Source: Verrucomicrobiota bacterium (lineage in GTDB: Bacteria; Verrucomicrobiota; Verrucomicrobiia; Opitutales; Intestinicryptomonadaceae). Taken from it: a stretch of 64,000 bases of DNA. The DNA is taken from contig JAEXGH010000026.1 in NCBI GenBank assembly GCA_023450935.1, positions 51,980 to 115,979 on the forward strand. Direction: 5' to 3'. A program made the position numbers and the translations under genes. Below, one piece after another: positions 16,585 to 25,344 of the stretch (the first letter of the stretch is position 1; each line of letters starts with the position of its first letter). Below the pieces are notes generated by a model, which worked only from the letters and a program-made list of their open reading frames with translations, ran no database searches and was not told the DNA's origin.

Positions 16585-18051
16585 TTATCTGTTGCGCTTG
16601 CGCGGACGTTTTTTCGGCTCTTCAAGCTGCGGCTCGTTGCGGTATTCGAACCCTTCGAGTTTGCGGCGTTCAATGCGCGCGCCGATAAACGCTTCGATGC
16701 GCTTTAGGAATTCGTTTTCCTCGGAGGAGAACAGCGTTATGGCAAAGCCGTCCCTGTTTGCGCGCCCCGTTCTGCCTATGCGGTGGACATAGTCTTCGGC
16801 GTGCTCGGGAACGTTGTAGTTTATGACGCAACCGACGTCGGAAATGTCCAGCCCGCGCGAGGCGATGTCGGTCGCCACAAGAATGGAGGTTTTGTGTTCC
16901 TTGAAGTCGCGCAAAGCCTTGTCGCGCTCTTTCTGTGTGCGGTCGGAATGGAGGGTTGAGACGCTATAATCGTGCCCCTCGAGCCACTGGGTGATTCTGT
17001 CGGCGTCGATTCTCGTGCGCGTGAAGACAATCAGGCTTTCGAAGGAAAGCGTTTCCAGAAGCTTTATGAGCATATCGTATTTCTGGATAGAATCTACGGG
17101 ATAGACGTAGTGCTCTATTGTATCGGCGGGGCTGTGGGCAATGCCGACATCGATTTTTTCGGGCTCGCGCAACGCCCAAGACGACAACCGCAAAACGGCG
17201 TCGGGCATGGTGGCTGAGAAAAAAAGCGTCTGCCGGTTTTGGGGACATGCGCGAATGATGTTCGAAACGTCCTCTATGAAGCCCATATCGAACATTCTGT
17301 CAACCTCGTCCAAAATGAGATGACGAACGTTCGAAAGCGATATGCTGCGCTGGCGCATTAGGTCGAGAAGGCGTCCGGGGGTGGCAACAACAACGTCCAC
17401 GCCCGCCCGAAGAGACTCAATCTGGGCGTTCATCGAGACGCCGCCCTGAACCAGAAGCGTTTCGATATCGGCGTATTTCGAAAAGTTGACGAACGCGTCT
17501 TTTGTCTGCGAAGCAAGCTCGCGCGTGGGGCTTAGAACAAGCACGCGGACATTGCCAGATTCGTCCTTGATTTTGTCGATTATCGGGAGGGCGAACGCCG
17601 CCGTTTTGCCCGTTCCCGTCTGCGCCGTGGCTATGACGTCGCGCCCCGCCAAGACGGGAGCAACCGACTTTTTCTGGATTTCCGTGGGCGTTTTGTAGCC
17701 CATGTCTTTGATTGCCGAAAGCGTCTGCGCAGAAAGCCCCAAAGCTGCGAACTCTGGAACTTGAGCCTGCAATTCCTCCGTTTTGTAGGGTTCGGGAAGC
17801 GTTTTGGGCGCGCGTTTTACCTGCTGTTGAAGTCGGGGCTTGGAAGCGTCACCGTCGTATTCGCGTCGCGGGCGGCGCGACTGCGCGCGCTGACGTCCGC
17901 CGCTGCGCTGGTCGCCGTTTTGCCGACCGCCGCGGCGGCTTCGCGGTTGGGCGTCGTTTTTGCGCTGGGAGTTTTGGCTTTTGCGTCCGTTCAGTTTGGC
18001 GGGCTTTTTTACTATTCCTACCGCCGACAATATCCTTTTTAGTATGTTCAT
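16585..18051 (-). CDS. DEAD-box ATP-dependent RNA helicase (RhlE-like)
   Basis: A 488-residue cytoplasmic helicase. A basic, low-complexity N-terminal extension (about 1-85) precedes the Q motif (PTEIQKK), motif I AQTGTGKTAAF, Ia PTRELA, II DEVD (a variant of DEAD), III SAT, and C-terminal motifs VATDIASRGLD and HRIGRTGR. A second basic tail (KKRPRKRNR) ends the protein. Such helicases remodel RNA duplexes in ribosome assembly or mRNA decay. It is monocistronic and divergent from the next gene. Confidence 0.93.
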   Translation of the reverse strand: MNILKRILSAVGIVKKPAKLNGRKSQNSQRKNDAQPRSRRGGRQNGDQRSGGRQRAQSRRPRREYDGDASKPRLQQQVKRAPKTLPEPYKTEELQAQVPEFAALGLSAQTLSAIKDMGYKTPTEIQKKSVAPVLAGRDVIATAQTGTGKTAAFALPIIDKIKDESGNVRVLVLSPTRELASQTKDAFVNFSKYADIETLLVQGGVSMNAQIESLRAGVDVVVATPGRLLDLMRQRSISLSNVRHLILDEVDRMFDMGFIEDVSNIIRACPQNRQTLFFSATMPDAVLRLSSWALREPEKIDVGIAHSPADTIEHYVYPVDSIQKYDMLIKLLETLSFESLIVFTRTRIDADRITQWLEGHDYSVSTLHSDRTQKERDKALRDFKEHKTSILVATDIASRGLDISDVGCVINYNVPEHAEDYVHRIGRTGRANRDGFAITLFSSEENEFLKRIEAFIGARIERRKLEGFEYRNEPQLEEPKKRPRKRNR

Positions 18052-18111
18052 TTTGCGTAAACTTTACAGCGACGCAAATTCTATGCAAGACAATTCGCGT
18101 CAAAAAAAGAA

Positions 18112-18139
18112 TTGACAGTCTACCCGACTGAAATACGCT
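18112..18139 (+). promoter_or_regulatory. Candidate promoter of the 18151 gene
   Basis: TTGACA at 18112-18117, a 16-base spacer, and TACGCT at 18134-18139, 11 bases before the start codon. The -35 is perfect and the -10 weak. If it is used, the leader would be very short. Confidence 0.35.
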
Positions 18140-18150
18140 CTTAAACAAAT

Positions 18151-19803
18151 ATGAACAGAACATTTACCTCACTTATATTGACGGCTCTGACGTTCATCCC
18201 CGTCGCCGTTTTTTCGCAGGAAATCCCCGAAGACGTAAAGGCGAAAATCGTGGAAACCGCCAACGATGTAGTCAAAAAAGGACACCGCAACGATTGGGTT
18301 TTGCGTCAAATCGAAGCATGGGAATCGATAAACGCAATGACGTTCAACGTGCCGGACGCGTATGTGGCAAAAATAAAGGCTGCGGCGCAAAAGAAGTTTC
18401 CGTGGAGGTTCGCCAAACAGGAAGAGTTCATAAACAACCAAACAGAAGCCCTCGCCGAGGTGCTGGAAATGAAGGCGCAATTTGCAAAAGACGAATTCGA
18501 CAGACTTTTTGCGGCGTTCGAAAAGAAAAACCACGACAATTACAGGGCAGTCTCCGATGCGTTCCAAAAAGCGATGGAACAAAAAGAGGAAATCAAAAAT
18601 TTCGCAATCGACGGAATGGATCCCTCGATGCTCGAAATAACCAAGCAGGTTCTCGCGCAGAAATTCCCCGACAATTTTACCGAACAGCTGAAAGCACTTA
18701 AAAAACAGGCGGCAATGATATCGCTTGTAGCGGACGCCAAGGAAATAAAAGAGGCGAAAGAGCAGGAACAGGCAGCCAAAGCCGCCGCTCCCAAGCGCAG
18801 CGAAATTGTCAAAAAGGTGGAGGAAATTTTCAGAAATTCCACGCTCAACGTGACGGGGAACGGTAAAACGGCGTCGGGAATAGTATCGGAAATAGATGGT
18901 CGAAGAGTGCTCATTTTTCCGGCAAGCGTTTTCGCAAAAGACGCGCTTTCGGTATCGAACGCGAAAGGCGAAGAGGCAACTATCCCCATAAAGAGGGCAT
19001 TCTCGTCGAAAACATTCCCGCTTATGATGGTGCAAATTCCCGCCGACTTCTCGATAGACGTAGCCGCGGTGGAGCTTGCGCAGAACGAGGAGCTCAAAGC
19101 CTGCGTGGCGCAAAAACTGATGCTTTCGGGCTATATAGACAGCGAGATGCGCACGAGGGAGACAACCATAAACAAACTGGTGGACAACACGCTCAAGATA
19201 TCGATTCAGGTTTCGGGAGCATACTACGAAGGTTCGGCGATATTGAACCCGAAAACGAACCACATTGCGGGCATTTGCATGGCTTCGCCGCGCGGAATTT
19301 GGACTTCGGACATCGGCGCGGAGACGAAGAGGAAGTATGAGAGCGAGCTTGAAAGAGCGCCGCGCTGGCTGACTGTCTACAGGACCGACCTCCCCTTCGC
19401 TTGGATACCCGTAAAAAGCGACAAAATGGACGAACAATTCGAACTCAACGACAGGCTCAGGGAAATCAATTCCGCGCTCGGCTTGCTGCTTTGCGGCGGC
19501 TCTCTTGCCGATGCGAAAAACAGCACCGTAACGCAGAAGATAGCCGAAAAATACCTGAAGGAGCTCGACATTTCGATGGCCAAAACGAAACTGCGCGTTA
19601 TCTACAGAGCGTTTATAAACGATGTCATTGTAATGCTGCGCTCGATAGTGTCAAAAACGCGCCCCGCCGAATTCTACGCCAACACGAAGTCGGACCTGAT
19701 GTTCAACTTCTCGCTCACTTCCAAGTATTACGAAGCCCTCATAACCGAGCAGAAGAAAAACACCACAACCCTCGCGCCCAAAGAGTTCAGGCAGAAGTTC
19801 TAA
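18151..19803 (+). CDS. Secreted protein with degenerate trypsin-like domain
   Basis: A 550-residue protein with a signal peptide (1-22). Residues about 25-230 are helical and charged. From about 230 to 400 a beta-rich region shows the layout of a trypsin-like fold: NVTGNGKTASGIVSEIDG, RRVLIFPASVFAKD (where the His strand would be), and YYEGSAILNPKTNHIAGI (where the Gly-Asp-Ser-Gly-Gly loop would be). The catalytic His and Ser are not where they should be, so it is probably an inactive protease-fold protein. The C-terminal 120 residues are helical. No name can be given. It is monocistronic and ends at a strong terminator. Confidence 0.5.
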   Translation: MNRTFTSLILTALTFIPVAVFSQEIPEDVKAKIVETANDVVKKGHRNDWVLRQIEAWESINAMTFNVPDAYVAKIKAAAQKKFPWRFAKQEEFINNQTEALAEVLEMKAQFAKDEFDRLFAAFEKKNHDNYRAVSDAFQKAMEQKEEIKNFAIDGMDPSMLEITKQVLAQKFPDNFTEQLKALKKQAAMISLVADAKEIKEAKEQEQAAKAAAPKRSEIVKKVEEIFRNSTLNVTGNGKTASGIVSEIDGRRVLIFPASVFAKDALSVSNAKGEEATIPIKRAFSSKTFPLMMVQIPADFSIDVAAVELAQNEELKACVAQKLMLSGYIDSEMRTRETTINKLVDNTLKISIQVSGAYYEGSAILNPKTNHIAGICMASPRGIWTSDIGAETKRKYESELERAPRWLTVYRTDLPFAWIPVKSDKMDEQFELNDRLREINSALGLLLCGGSLADAKNSTVTQKIAEKYLKELDISMAKTKLRVIYRAFINDVIVMLRSIVSKTRPAEFYANTKSDLMFNFSLTSKYYEALITEQKKNTTTLAPKEFRQKF

Positions 19804-19821
19804 CCGAGGGGTTGAAACAGT

Positions 19822-20817
19822 TTAATCCGCGTTTGAATGCGCGTGCTCAAAGCCGTTTTTTGAAAACGGCTTTTCTTTTTTTCCGTCGAAAATCCAAAGG
19901 CGAGCACTGCCCGAAGCGCACTGTCGGCAAACTTTGCCGATTCTAAACAACGGCATACCGAACCGCGCGGCGTAGGCTGTTTCGAACTCCGAAACGCCGC
20001 GCTCCGACGATGCTGAAAGCGAAAATAAAAGCTCGTAGTCTTCGCCGTCGCAAAGTGCTTTTTCGAGCGAAACCCGCCCCATGAACTCGGAGCACGGCAC
20101 GGAGGAAGAGAGCAAAACCGCGCGCATGTCTGCGGGCAAAACGTTCGAAATGTCGGAGGCAATTCCGTCGCTTATGTCGGTGCAAGAAGTTATTTTGCAA
20201 GCCCGCCCCGATGCGTTCCATTCGGCGAGCCAAACGCCCTGCTCCACGCGCGGTTCAAACGTAAGATGCCTTCCGCTTTCGAACGAAAACCCGAGCCTGC
20301 CAGTAGTGTAGAGAACATCGCCGGCGACCGCTCCTCCGCGCCGCAGCGGCGGCAGGGGGGAGTCGCCCAAAAGCGTCAGCGACATCGAAAAGAAATGCGC
20401 AACGTCGGGGCTTGCGATGTCGCCGCCTACAATATCTACGCCGTATTCCGCCGCACAATCGGCAAGCCCGCGCGCAAATCCGTCGAGCCAGTCAATCGAC
20501 AGATCGGGTGAAATCACCGCCGCGCAAACCGCCTTTTTCGGGCGCGCGCCCATGGAGGCGATGTCGCTTATGTTGCGCTTTAGAAGTTTTTGCCCCACAA
20601 GTTCGGGCGCGTCGGTCTCGGTAAAATGCCTGTTTGCGATGACAGAATCCACTGTGATGTAGACGTTTTCCGAAAGAGTTTTTGCCTCAATCAGGGCGCA
20701 GTCGTCGCCGCTGCCGAAGGGCGCGGGCGGACAGGCCGAACCGAACACCCCGCAAATGCGCGATATCAATTGCTTTTCGCCGAGCCGCGAAACGGGATTT
20801 TCTCCGAACATCAACAT
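19822..20817 (-). CDS. thiL: Thiamine-monophosphate kinase
   Basis: A 331-residue cytoplasmic kinase making thiamine diphosphate from the monophosphate. GSGDDCALI (about 35-43), DISDGIASDI (about 217-226) and DGEDYELLFSL (about 262-272) are the Mg/ATP-binding motifs of the ThiL/PurM fold. The last codons overlap the terminator hairpin of the convergent gene. The start of the downstream CPBP gene's 3' neighbour is only a few bases away, so thiL is likely last in a run with the pyr genes. No TPP riboswitch is seen before it. Confidence 0.93.
   Translation of the reverse strand: MLMFGENPVSRLGEKQLISRICGVFGSACPPAPFGSGDDCALIEAKTLSENVYITVDSVIANRHFTETDAPELVGQKLLKRNISDIASMGARPKKAVCAAVISPDLSIDWLDGFARGLADCAAEYGVDIVGGDIASPDVAHFFSMSLTLLGDSPLPPLRRGGAVAGDVLYTTGRLGFSFESGRHLTFEPRVEQGVWLAEWNASGRACKITSCTDISDGIASDISNVLPADMRAVLLSSSVPCSEFMGRVSLEKALCDGEDYELLFSLSASSERGVSEFETAYAARFGMPLFRIGKVCRQCASGSARLWIFDGKKEKPFSKNGFEHAHSNAD
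19849..19882 (+). terminator. Rho-independent terminator inside the 3' end of thiL
   Basis: AAAGCCGTTTT, a three-base loop, and its perfect complement AAAACGGCTTT, followed by a T-rich tract. It lies 45 bases past the stop of the 18151-19803 gene but within the last codons of the convergent thiL. Confidence 0.75.
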
Positions 20818-21611
20818 CGCACCCCCGCAATCAAAACCATGGAAATGTTGAACAAATTAAACAGCCCGTGGCACAGAACGGGCGCGAAAATCGACCCCGT
20901 GCGCTCGTATAGCGCCGTAAAAAAAAGCGAAAGCGCGAACAGCGGCACGAACGCAAACGCGCTTGAATGCGCCGCCGCAAACAGCACCGCCACAACCGCC
21001 GCCGCCGAAAAAATGCGCGCCCGCCGCGAATAGCTCATAACGCCCTTGAGAACCCTGTAAAGCGTGCACCTGAAAAAAAGCTCCTCGACAATCGGGGCGA
21101 AAACGACTATCGACGCCAATCCCGCCGCGCGGGCGAAGTCGGACTTCGCCGCGGAAAAATACACCACAACGTCCTGCTGAGGCGGAGGTTCTTTGAACGC
21201 CATCAAATACAACGCGCCCAGCGCGAACGAAATTGCGAACGCCGTAGCGGTCGCCTTCAAAAAGCACGCAACTGCCGCGCGGGCAGTTTTAAAATCGGCT
21301 CTGAAATCGAATTTGTAGCCCGCCGCCAAACGGAATACCCACACGAGCGCGAACATCAAAAACTGTGTGGCGACCGAGTATGAAAATATCGCAAGCGACT
21401 TATCCTGCGGCAACGCCGCCAAAAACTTCGGCGCAAGCTTTGAGCAAAAAAGCAGATAAAAACACACGAGCGCAAGCAGCAACGCTCCCTCCTTAGGGGC
21501 TATGCGCACCGCCGCAACCGACTCGGTTTCGCCAAAGTCTGTCGCACGCGCAAACACCCAAAAGCAGAATGCGCAAGCGGCTAAAATACCCACTGCCGAA
21601 AGCAACAGCAT
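20811..21611 (-). CDS. CPBP family intramembrane glutamic protease
   Basis: A 266-residue membrane protein with about seven hydrophobic segments. The CPBP/ABI motifs are present: VEELFFRCTLYRVL (EExxxR), FAAAHSS with the conserved histidine, and HGLFNLFN. This family includes prenyl-protein proteases such as Rce1 and bacterial immunity or regulatory proteases. The substrate is unknown. It overlaps thiL slightly at its 3' end and touches pyrC at its 5' end, so it is probably co-transcribed. Confidence 0.87.
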   Translation of the reverse strand: MLLLSAVGILAACAFCFWVFARATDFGETESVAAVRIAPKEGALLLALVCFYLLFCSKLAPKFLAALPQDKSLAIFSYSVATQFLMFALVWVFRLAAGYKFDFRADFKTARAAVACFLKATATAFAISFALGALYLMAFKEPPPQQDVVVYFSAAKSDFARAAGLASIVVFAPIVEELFFRCTLYRVLKGVMSYSRRARIFSAAAVVAVLFAAAHSSAFAFVPLFALSLFFTALYERTGSIFAPVLCHGLFNLFNISMVLIAGVRC

Positions 21612-22870
21612 TACGCCCCGAAAACCCGCCTGCCGTTTACAAACGTCTGCACGACGCGCGCTTTGAGCGTCTTACCAAGCCACGGAGAGTTGGACGAACG
21701 CGAAAACGTTTTGTCGTAGACGTATTGCGCGTTCTCGTCTATCAAAACGAAGTCGGCGGGCGAGCCTTCGCGCAGAGTGCCCGCATCAATTTTAAGAAGC
21801 TCCGCGGGGCGCGTTGACATCAAACGAACCAAGCGCGACATATCGATTTTCTTCGACGCAACCAAAACCTCGTGGCAGACAGAAAATGCCGTCTCCAAGC
21901 CCGTAATGCCAAAGGGGGCTACGTTGAATTCCCTGTCTTTGTCGGTGTCGGTATGCGGGGCGTGGTCGGTTGCAATGACATCTATTGTTCCGTCAACGAC
22001 ACCCCTTATCAGGGCTTTCCTGTCGGACTCGGCGCGCAGGGGCGGACACATTTTGAAGTTCGTGTCGTAGTTTTTAAGGCACGCGTCGGTGAGGGCGAGG
22101 TGGTGGGGAGTTGCCTCCGCCGAAACGCTTATGCCGCGCTTCTTCGCCTGCCTGATTAAATCGACCGAACACGCCGAAGATATGTGCTGCAAATGAATGT
22201 GGGACTTCGTGTAGTTTGCCAAAATGATGTCGCGCGAGACGATGATGTCCTCCGCCGCCGCCGGCCAGCCGCCCAGCCCCAGCCGCACAGACCATTCGCC
22301 CTCGTGCACCTGCCCCGACGACGTAAGCGTGTTTTCCTGACAGTGGTCCATGACAAGCAGCCCGAACATTTTGGCGTATTGCATTGCGTTGCGCATAATT
22401 TCGGCGCTCTGCACGCAAGATCCGTCGTCGGTGATTGCAATCACGCCCATGGACGCAAGCGAACCGAGCGGAGCCAGTTTTTCGCCCGCGCGCGCCTCTG
22501 TGATGCATGCGCTTTGGTGGACTTTCACCTTGGCCGTCTCGGCTATGATGTCGTTTATCAGGCGGAGCGTAGATGGGTTGTCCGCCGCGGGAGAAGTGTT
22601 GGGCATTGCCACAACTGTGGTAAATCCGCCCGCCGCCGCGGCGGCCGTTCCCGTTTCGACCGACTCTTTCGAAGTCTGTCCGGGGTCGCGCAAATGCACG
22701 TGCATATCCACAAATCCGGGAGCGAGAACAAGCCCCTTGGCGTCGATTACCTTCGCCGACTTTGAAACTTTGTCCGCAAATTTTCCGCCGCAAACGCACA
22801 CGTCGCGGACTTCGTCGATATTGCGCGAAGGGTCAACCACGCGCGCGTTTTTTACAACAAATTCCTTCAT
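21611..22870 (-). CDS. pyrC: Dihydroorotase (class I)
   Basis: A 419-residue amidohydrolase of pyrimidine synthesis, closing carbamoyl-aspartate to dihydroorotate. The zinc motif DMHVHLRDPGQ (H57, H59) is near the N-terminus and ATDHAPHT near residue 300 supplies the catalytic aspartate. The length and the sequence GFTTVVAMPNTSP fit type I PyrC. It lies five bases downstream of pyrB, a common arrangement. Confidence 0.95.
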   Translation of the reverse strand: MKEFVVKNARVVDPSRNIDEVRDVCVCGGKFADKVSKSAKVIDAKGLVLAPGFVDMHVHLRDPGQTSKESVETGTAAAAAGGFTTVVAMPNTSPAADNPSTLRLINDIIAETAKVKVHQSACITEARAGEKLAPLGSLASMGVIAITDDGSCVQSAEIMRNAMQYAKMFGLLVMDHCQENTLTSSGQVHEGEWSVRLGLGGWPAAAEDIIVSRDIILANYTKSHIHLQHISSACSVDLIRQAKKRGISVSAEATPHHLALTDACLKNYDTNFKMCPPLRAESDRKALIRGVVDGTIDVIATDHAPHTDTDKDREFNVAPFGITGLETAFSVCHEVLVASKKIDMSRLVRLMSTRPAELLKIDAGTLREGSPADFVLIDENAQYVYDKTFSRSSNSPWLGKTLKARVVQTFVNGRRVFGA

Positions 22871-22875
22871 CGCTC

Positions 22876-23814
22876 CTACTTTCCGAATTTAGCCTGCATG
22901 CAAAGTTTCATGACCGCCATTCTGACGGCGACCCCGTTTGTAACCTGATTCAAGATTACCGACCTGCCCGAATCGGCGAGGAACGAGTCAAGTTCAACGC
23001 CCCTGTTTATCGGGCCCGGGTGCATAATGAACGCGCCCTTCTTAAGCAGGTTTTCGCGGCGCGCACCCAAGCCGAAGACTTTTGCGTATTCTGAAATCGA
23101 CGGGAAATACGTTGCGCGCTGGCGTTCGTGCTGGATTCTCAAAAGCATAACCACGTCGGCGTCGGAAATGGCCTCGCGCAAATCCCAGCAGACGCGCACG
23201 CCCATTTTCTCGAACTCATCGGGGACGAGCGTCGAAGGCCCCGCAAGCGTTACCCGCGCGCCGAGCTTGTTCAAAACGTGAATGTTGGAGCGCGCCACGC
23301 GGCTGAAGAGAATGTCGCCCAAAATGGTGACTTTTTTGCCCTTGAAGTTTCCGCCGAATTTTTCGCGCATGGTAAAGGCGTCAAGCAACGCCTGCGTGGG
23401 GTGCGCGTGCGCGCCGTCGCCCGCGTTGATTACGGGAATTTCGAGCCTGTCAGCCAGATACTGCGCCGCCCCCGACGCGCTGTGGCGGACAATTATCATG
23501 TCGGCCATCAAAGCCTGAATGTTCTTTGCGGTGTCTTTGAGCGTCTCTCCCTTGACGGAACTCGACGCGGAGGCCACAACGCTGATTACGTCGGCGTCGA
23601 GTTTGTGCGCCGCCATTTCGAACGCCGTGCGCGTGCGCGTGCTGGGTTCGAAGAACAGGTTTACAACCACCCTGCCCTTGAGATACGGAAGCTTCGCCTT
23701 GTCCGATTTAAGCGACGCTTTGAAAATGTCGGCAAGCGCGAAAACCTCGTTTATGTCCCGCACCGACAACGGCTCTGTGGAAACCAAATCCTTGCTCTTC
23801 CACGAAGCGTTCAT
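22876..23814 (-). CDS. pyrB: Aspartate carbamoyltransferase catalytic subunit
   Basis: A 312-residue enzyme joining carbamoyl phosphate and aspartate. FFEPSTRTRTAFE (54-66) is the carbamoyl-phosphate site, with HPTQALLDAFT and HPGPINRG further on. The frame extends far upstream, but the start is taken at MNASWKS (23814), preceded by AGAAG at a suitable distance; ATG at 23835 is the alternative. No pyrI regulatory subunit is beside it. It pairs with pyrC and is divergent from trkA. Confidence 0.95.
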   Translation of the reverse strand: MNASWKSKDLVSTEPLSVRDINEVFALADIFKASLKSDKAKLPYLKGRVVVNLFFEPSTRTRTAFEMAAHKLDADVISVVASASSSVKGETLKDTAKNIQALMADMIIVRHSASGAAQYLADRLEIPVINAGDGAHAHPTQALLDAFTMREKFGGNFKGKKVTILGDILFSRVARSNIHVLNKLGARVTLAGPSTLVPDEFEKMGVRVCWDLREAISDADVVMLLRIQHERQRATYFPSISEYAKVFGLGARRENLLKKGAFIMHPGPINRGVELDSFLADSGRSVILNQVTNGVAVRMAVMKLCMQAKFGK

Positions 23815-23985
23815 CAAAAAATCTTCTACTATCATAATCGTTGACGGCAACGTTAATACGTCGGGCGGGTTTGTCAATTTTTTATTCCCTTTTGCGCGGC
23901 GGCTTTTTTTCGAAACAACAAAAGAGATGTTTGCCAAAAAAAAGCTTTTTATGGGCGGAAAAATTGTTAATCTAAGGGAAAGATT

Positions 23986-25344
23986 ATGAAAATTGTAATA
24001 GTAGGCGCGGGAGACGTAGGCAGATTCCTGTGCAAAGTTTTGAGCGAAGACGGACACGCCGTAACGCTGGTGGAGTCCGACGACGAAGCGGCGTCAGACG
24101 TGGAGGAAAACCTTGACGTGCGCGTGGTGCGCGGCAACGGGGCTTCCGCCAAGTGCCTTACAACGGCGGGCGCGCAGACTTGCGAATACTTCCTCGCAAT
24201 GACCGACCACGACCAGCTGAACCTCGCCGCCTGCGCGATAGCCGCAAAACTCGGGGCGAGAAAAACCGTCGCGCGCGTCCACGACCTCGTTTATACCGAC
24301 TCCGAATCGTTCAACTACCAGAAAATTTTCAACGTCGATTTCCTCATCAATCCCGAAGCCCTCACCGCCGTCGAGCTTGCCAAGCACATCAGAAACCCCG
24401 CCCGCTTCGCGGTGGAGGACTTCGCGCGCGGGCAGATAGAGCTACGCGAAATGCCGATTTCGCAAAACGCGCAGGTCGCGGGGAAATCGCTCAGGGAAAT
24501 CTCGCTGCCTGCGGGCATAAAAATAGGCTATGTGGAAAGCGGCGGCGCGCTGGCGGTGCCCACGGCCGATACCGTCCTGCAAACGGGAGACAAAGTAACC
24601 CTCATAGGAAGTCCGGAAATTCTGATGAAAAACGCCCACCTGTTTTCGGAGGAAATCACGCGCGAACCGCTCAGAGTAGTGCTCGACGGCGCGACGGAAA
24701 CGGCGGTGTCCCTCATCAGACGCCTCGGCAACAGCCGCTTCAGAATAAGGGTGCTTGAAAGCGACCTGAAAAAATGCAAGGCATTGGCCGAAAGCTTTCC
24801 ATACGTCACGGTCATAAACGGAAGCGCGTCGAGCCTGCGGCTTCTGGAGGAGGAGCAGATTGGCAGTGCCGACTATTTCGTAGCCTGCACAAAAGACGAC
24901 GAGGAAAACGTTATGACCTGCCTTCAGGCGAAAAAACTGGGCGCGAAGAATGTGGAGCTTGTGGTAAACAAGCCCGACTACGAACAGTTAATCCAGAACA
25001 TAAGCGGGTTTCTCGACATCGCCGCGGCGGCGTCTCCGCGCAAAAGCTCGGTCCAGGAAATAAAAAAATACATAACCGACAAACGTTACATAGTTGCGGG
25101 TTCGCTCAAAAACGGGAACATCGAATTTATCGAAATAATGGTAGCCGCAAATTCGTGGGGAGAGGGGAAACATCTCGACGAGCTGAATATGCCCCCCGCC
25201 ACAATCATAGCCGCGATAGTCGATTCGCAAAACAGGGCGAAAGTTCCGGGAGCTAAAGATATAGTAAACGCCAACGACCGCCTTATCGTGATTCTGGAAA
25301 GGAAAAACGTAAAACAGGTTGTGGAAATGTTCTCGGAGGAATAA
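23986..25344 (+). CDS. trkA: Trk potassium uptake regulator TrkA
   Basis: A 452-residue cytoplasmic gating protein with two RCK units in tandem, the full TrkA length. Each begins with a Rossmann motif: VGAGDVGRFL at residue 4 for the first, and the stretch starting VVLDGATETAVSLIRRLG for the second. It binds NAD(H)/ATP and controls the TrkH channel. AAGGGAAAG lies just before the start. Its stop overlaps the trkH start by one base. Confidence 0.94.
   Translation: MKIVIVGAGDVGRFLCKVLSEDGHAVTLVESDDEAASDVEENLDVRVVRGNGASAKCLTTAGAQTCEYFLAMTDHDQLNLAACAIAAKLGARKTVARVHDLVYTDSESFNYQKIFNVDFLINPEALTAVELAKHIRNPARFAVEDFARGQIELREMPISQNAQVAGKSLREISLPAGIKIGYVESGGALAVPTADTVLQTGDKVTLIGSPEILMKNAHLFSEEITREPLRVVLDGATETAVSLIRRLGNSRFRIRVLESDLKKCKALAESFPYVTVINGSASSLRLLEEEQIGSADYFVACTKDDEENVMTCLQAKKLGAKNVELVVNKPDYEQLIQNISGFLDIAAAASPRKSSVQEIKKYITDKRYIVAGSLKNGNIEFIEIMVAANSWGEGKHLDELNMPPATIIAAIVDSQNRAKVPGAKDIVNANDRLIVILERKNVKQVVEMFSEE

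Noticed and set aside
20818..20900. TPP riboswitch before thiL
   Set aside because: The upstream bases are coding sequence of the CPBP gene and show no THI-box pattern.
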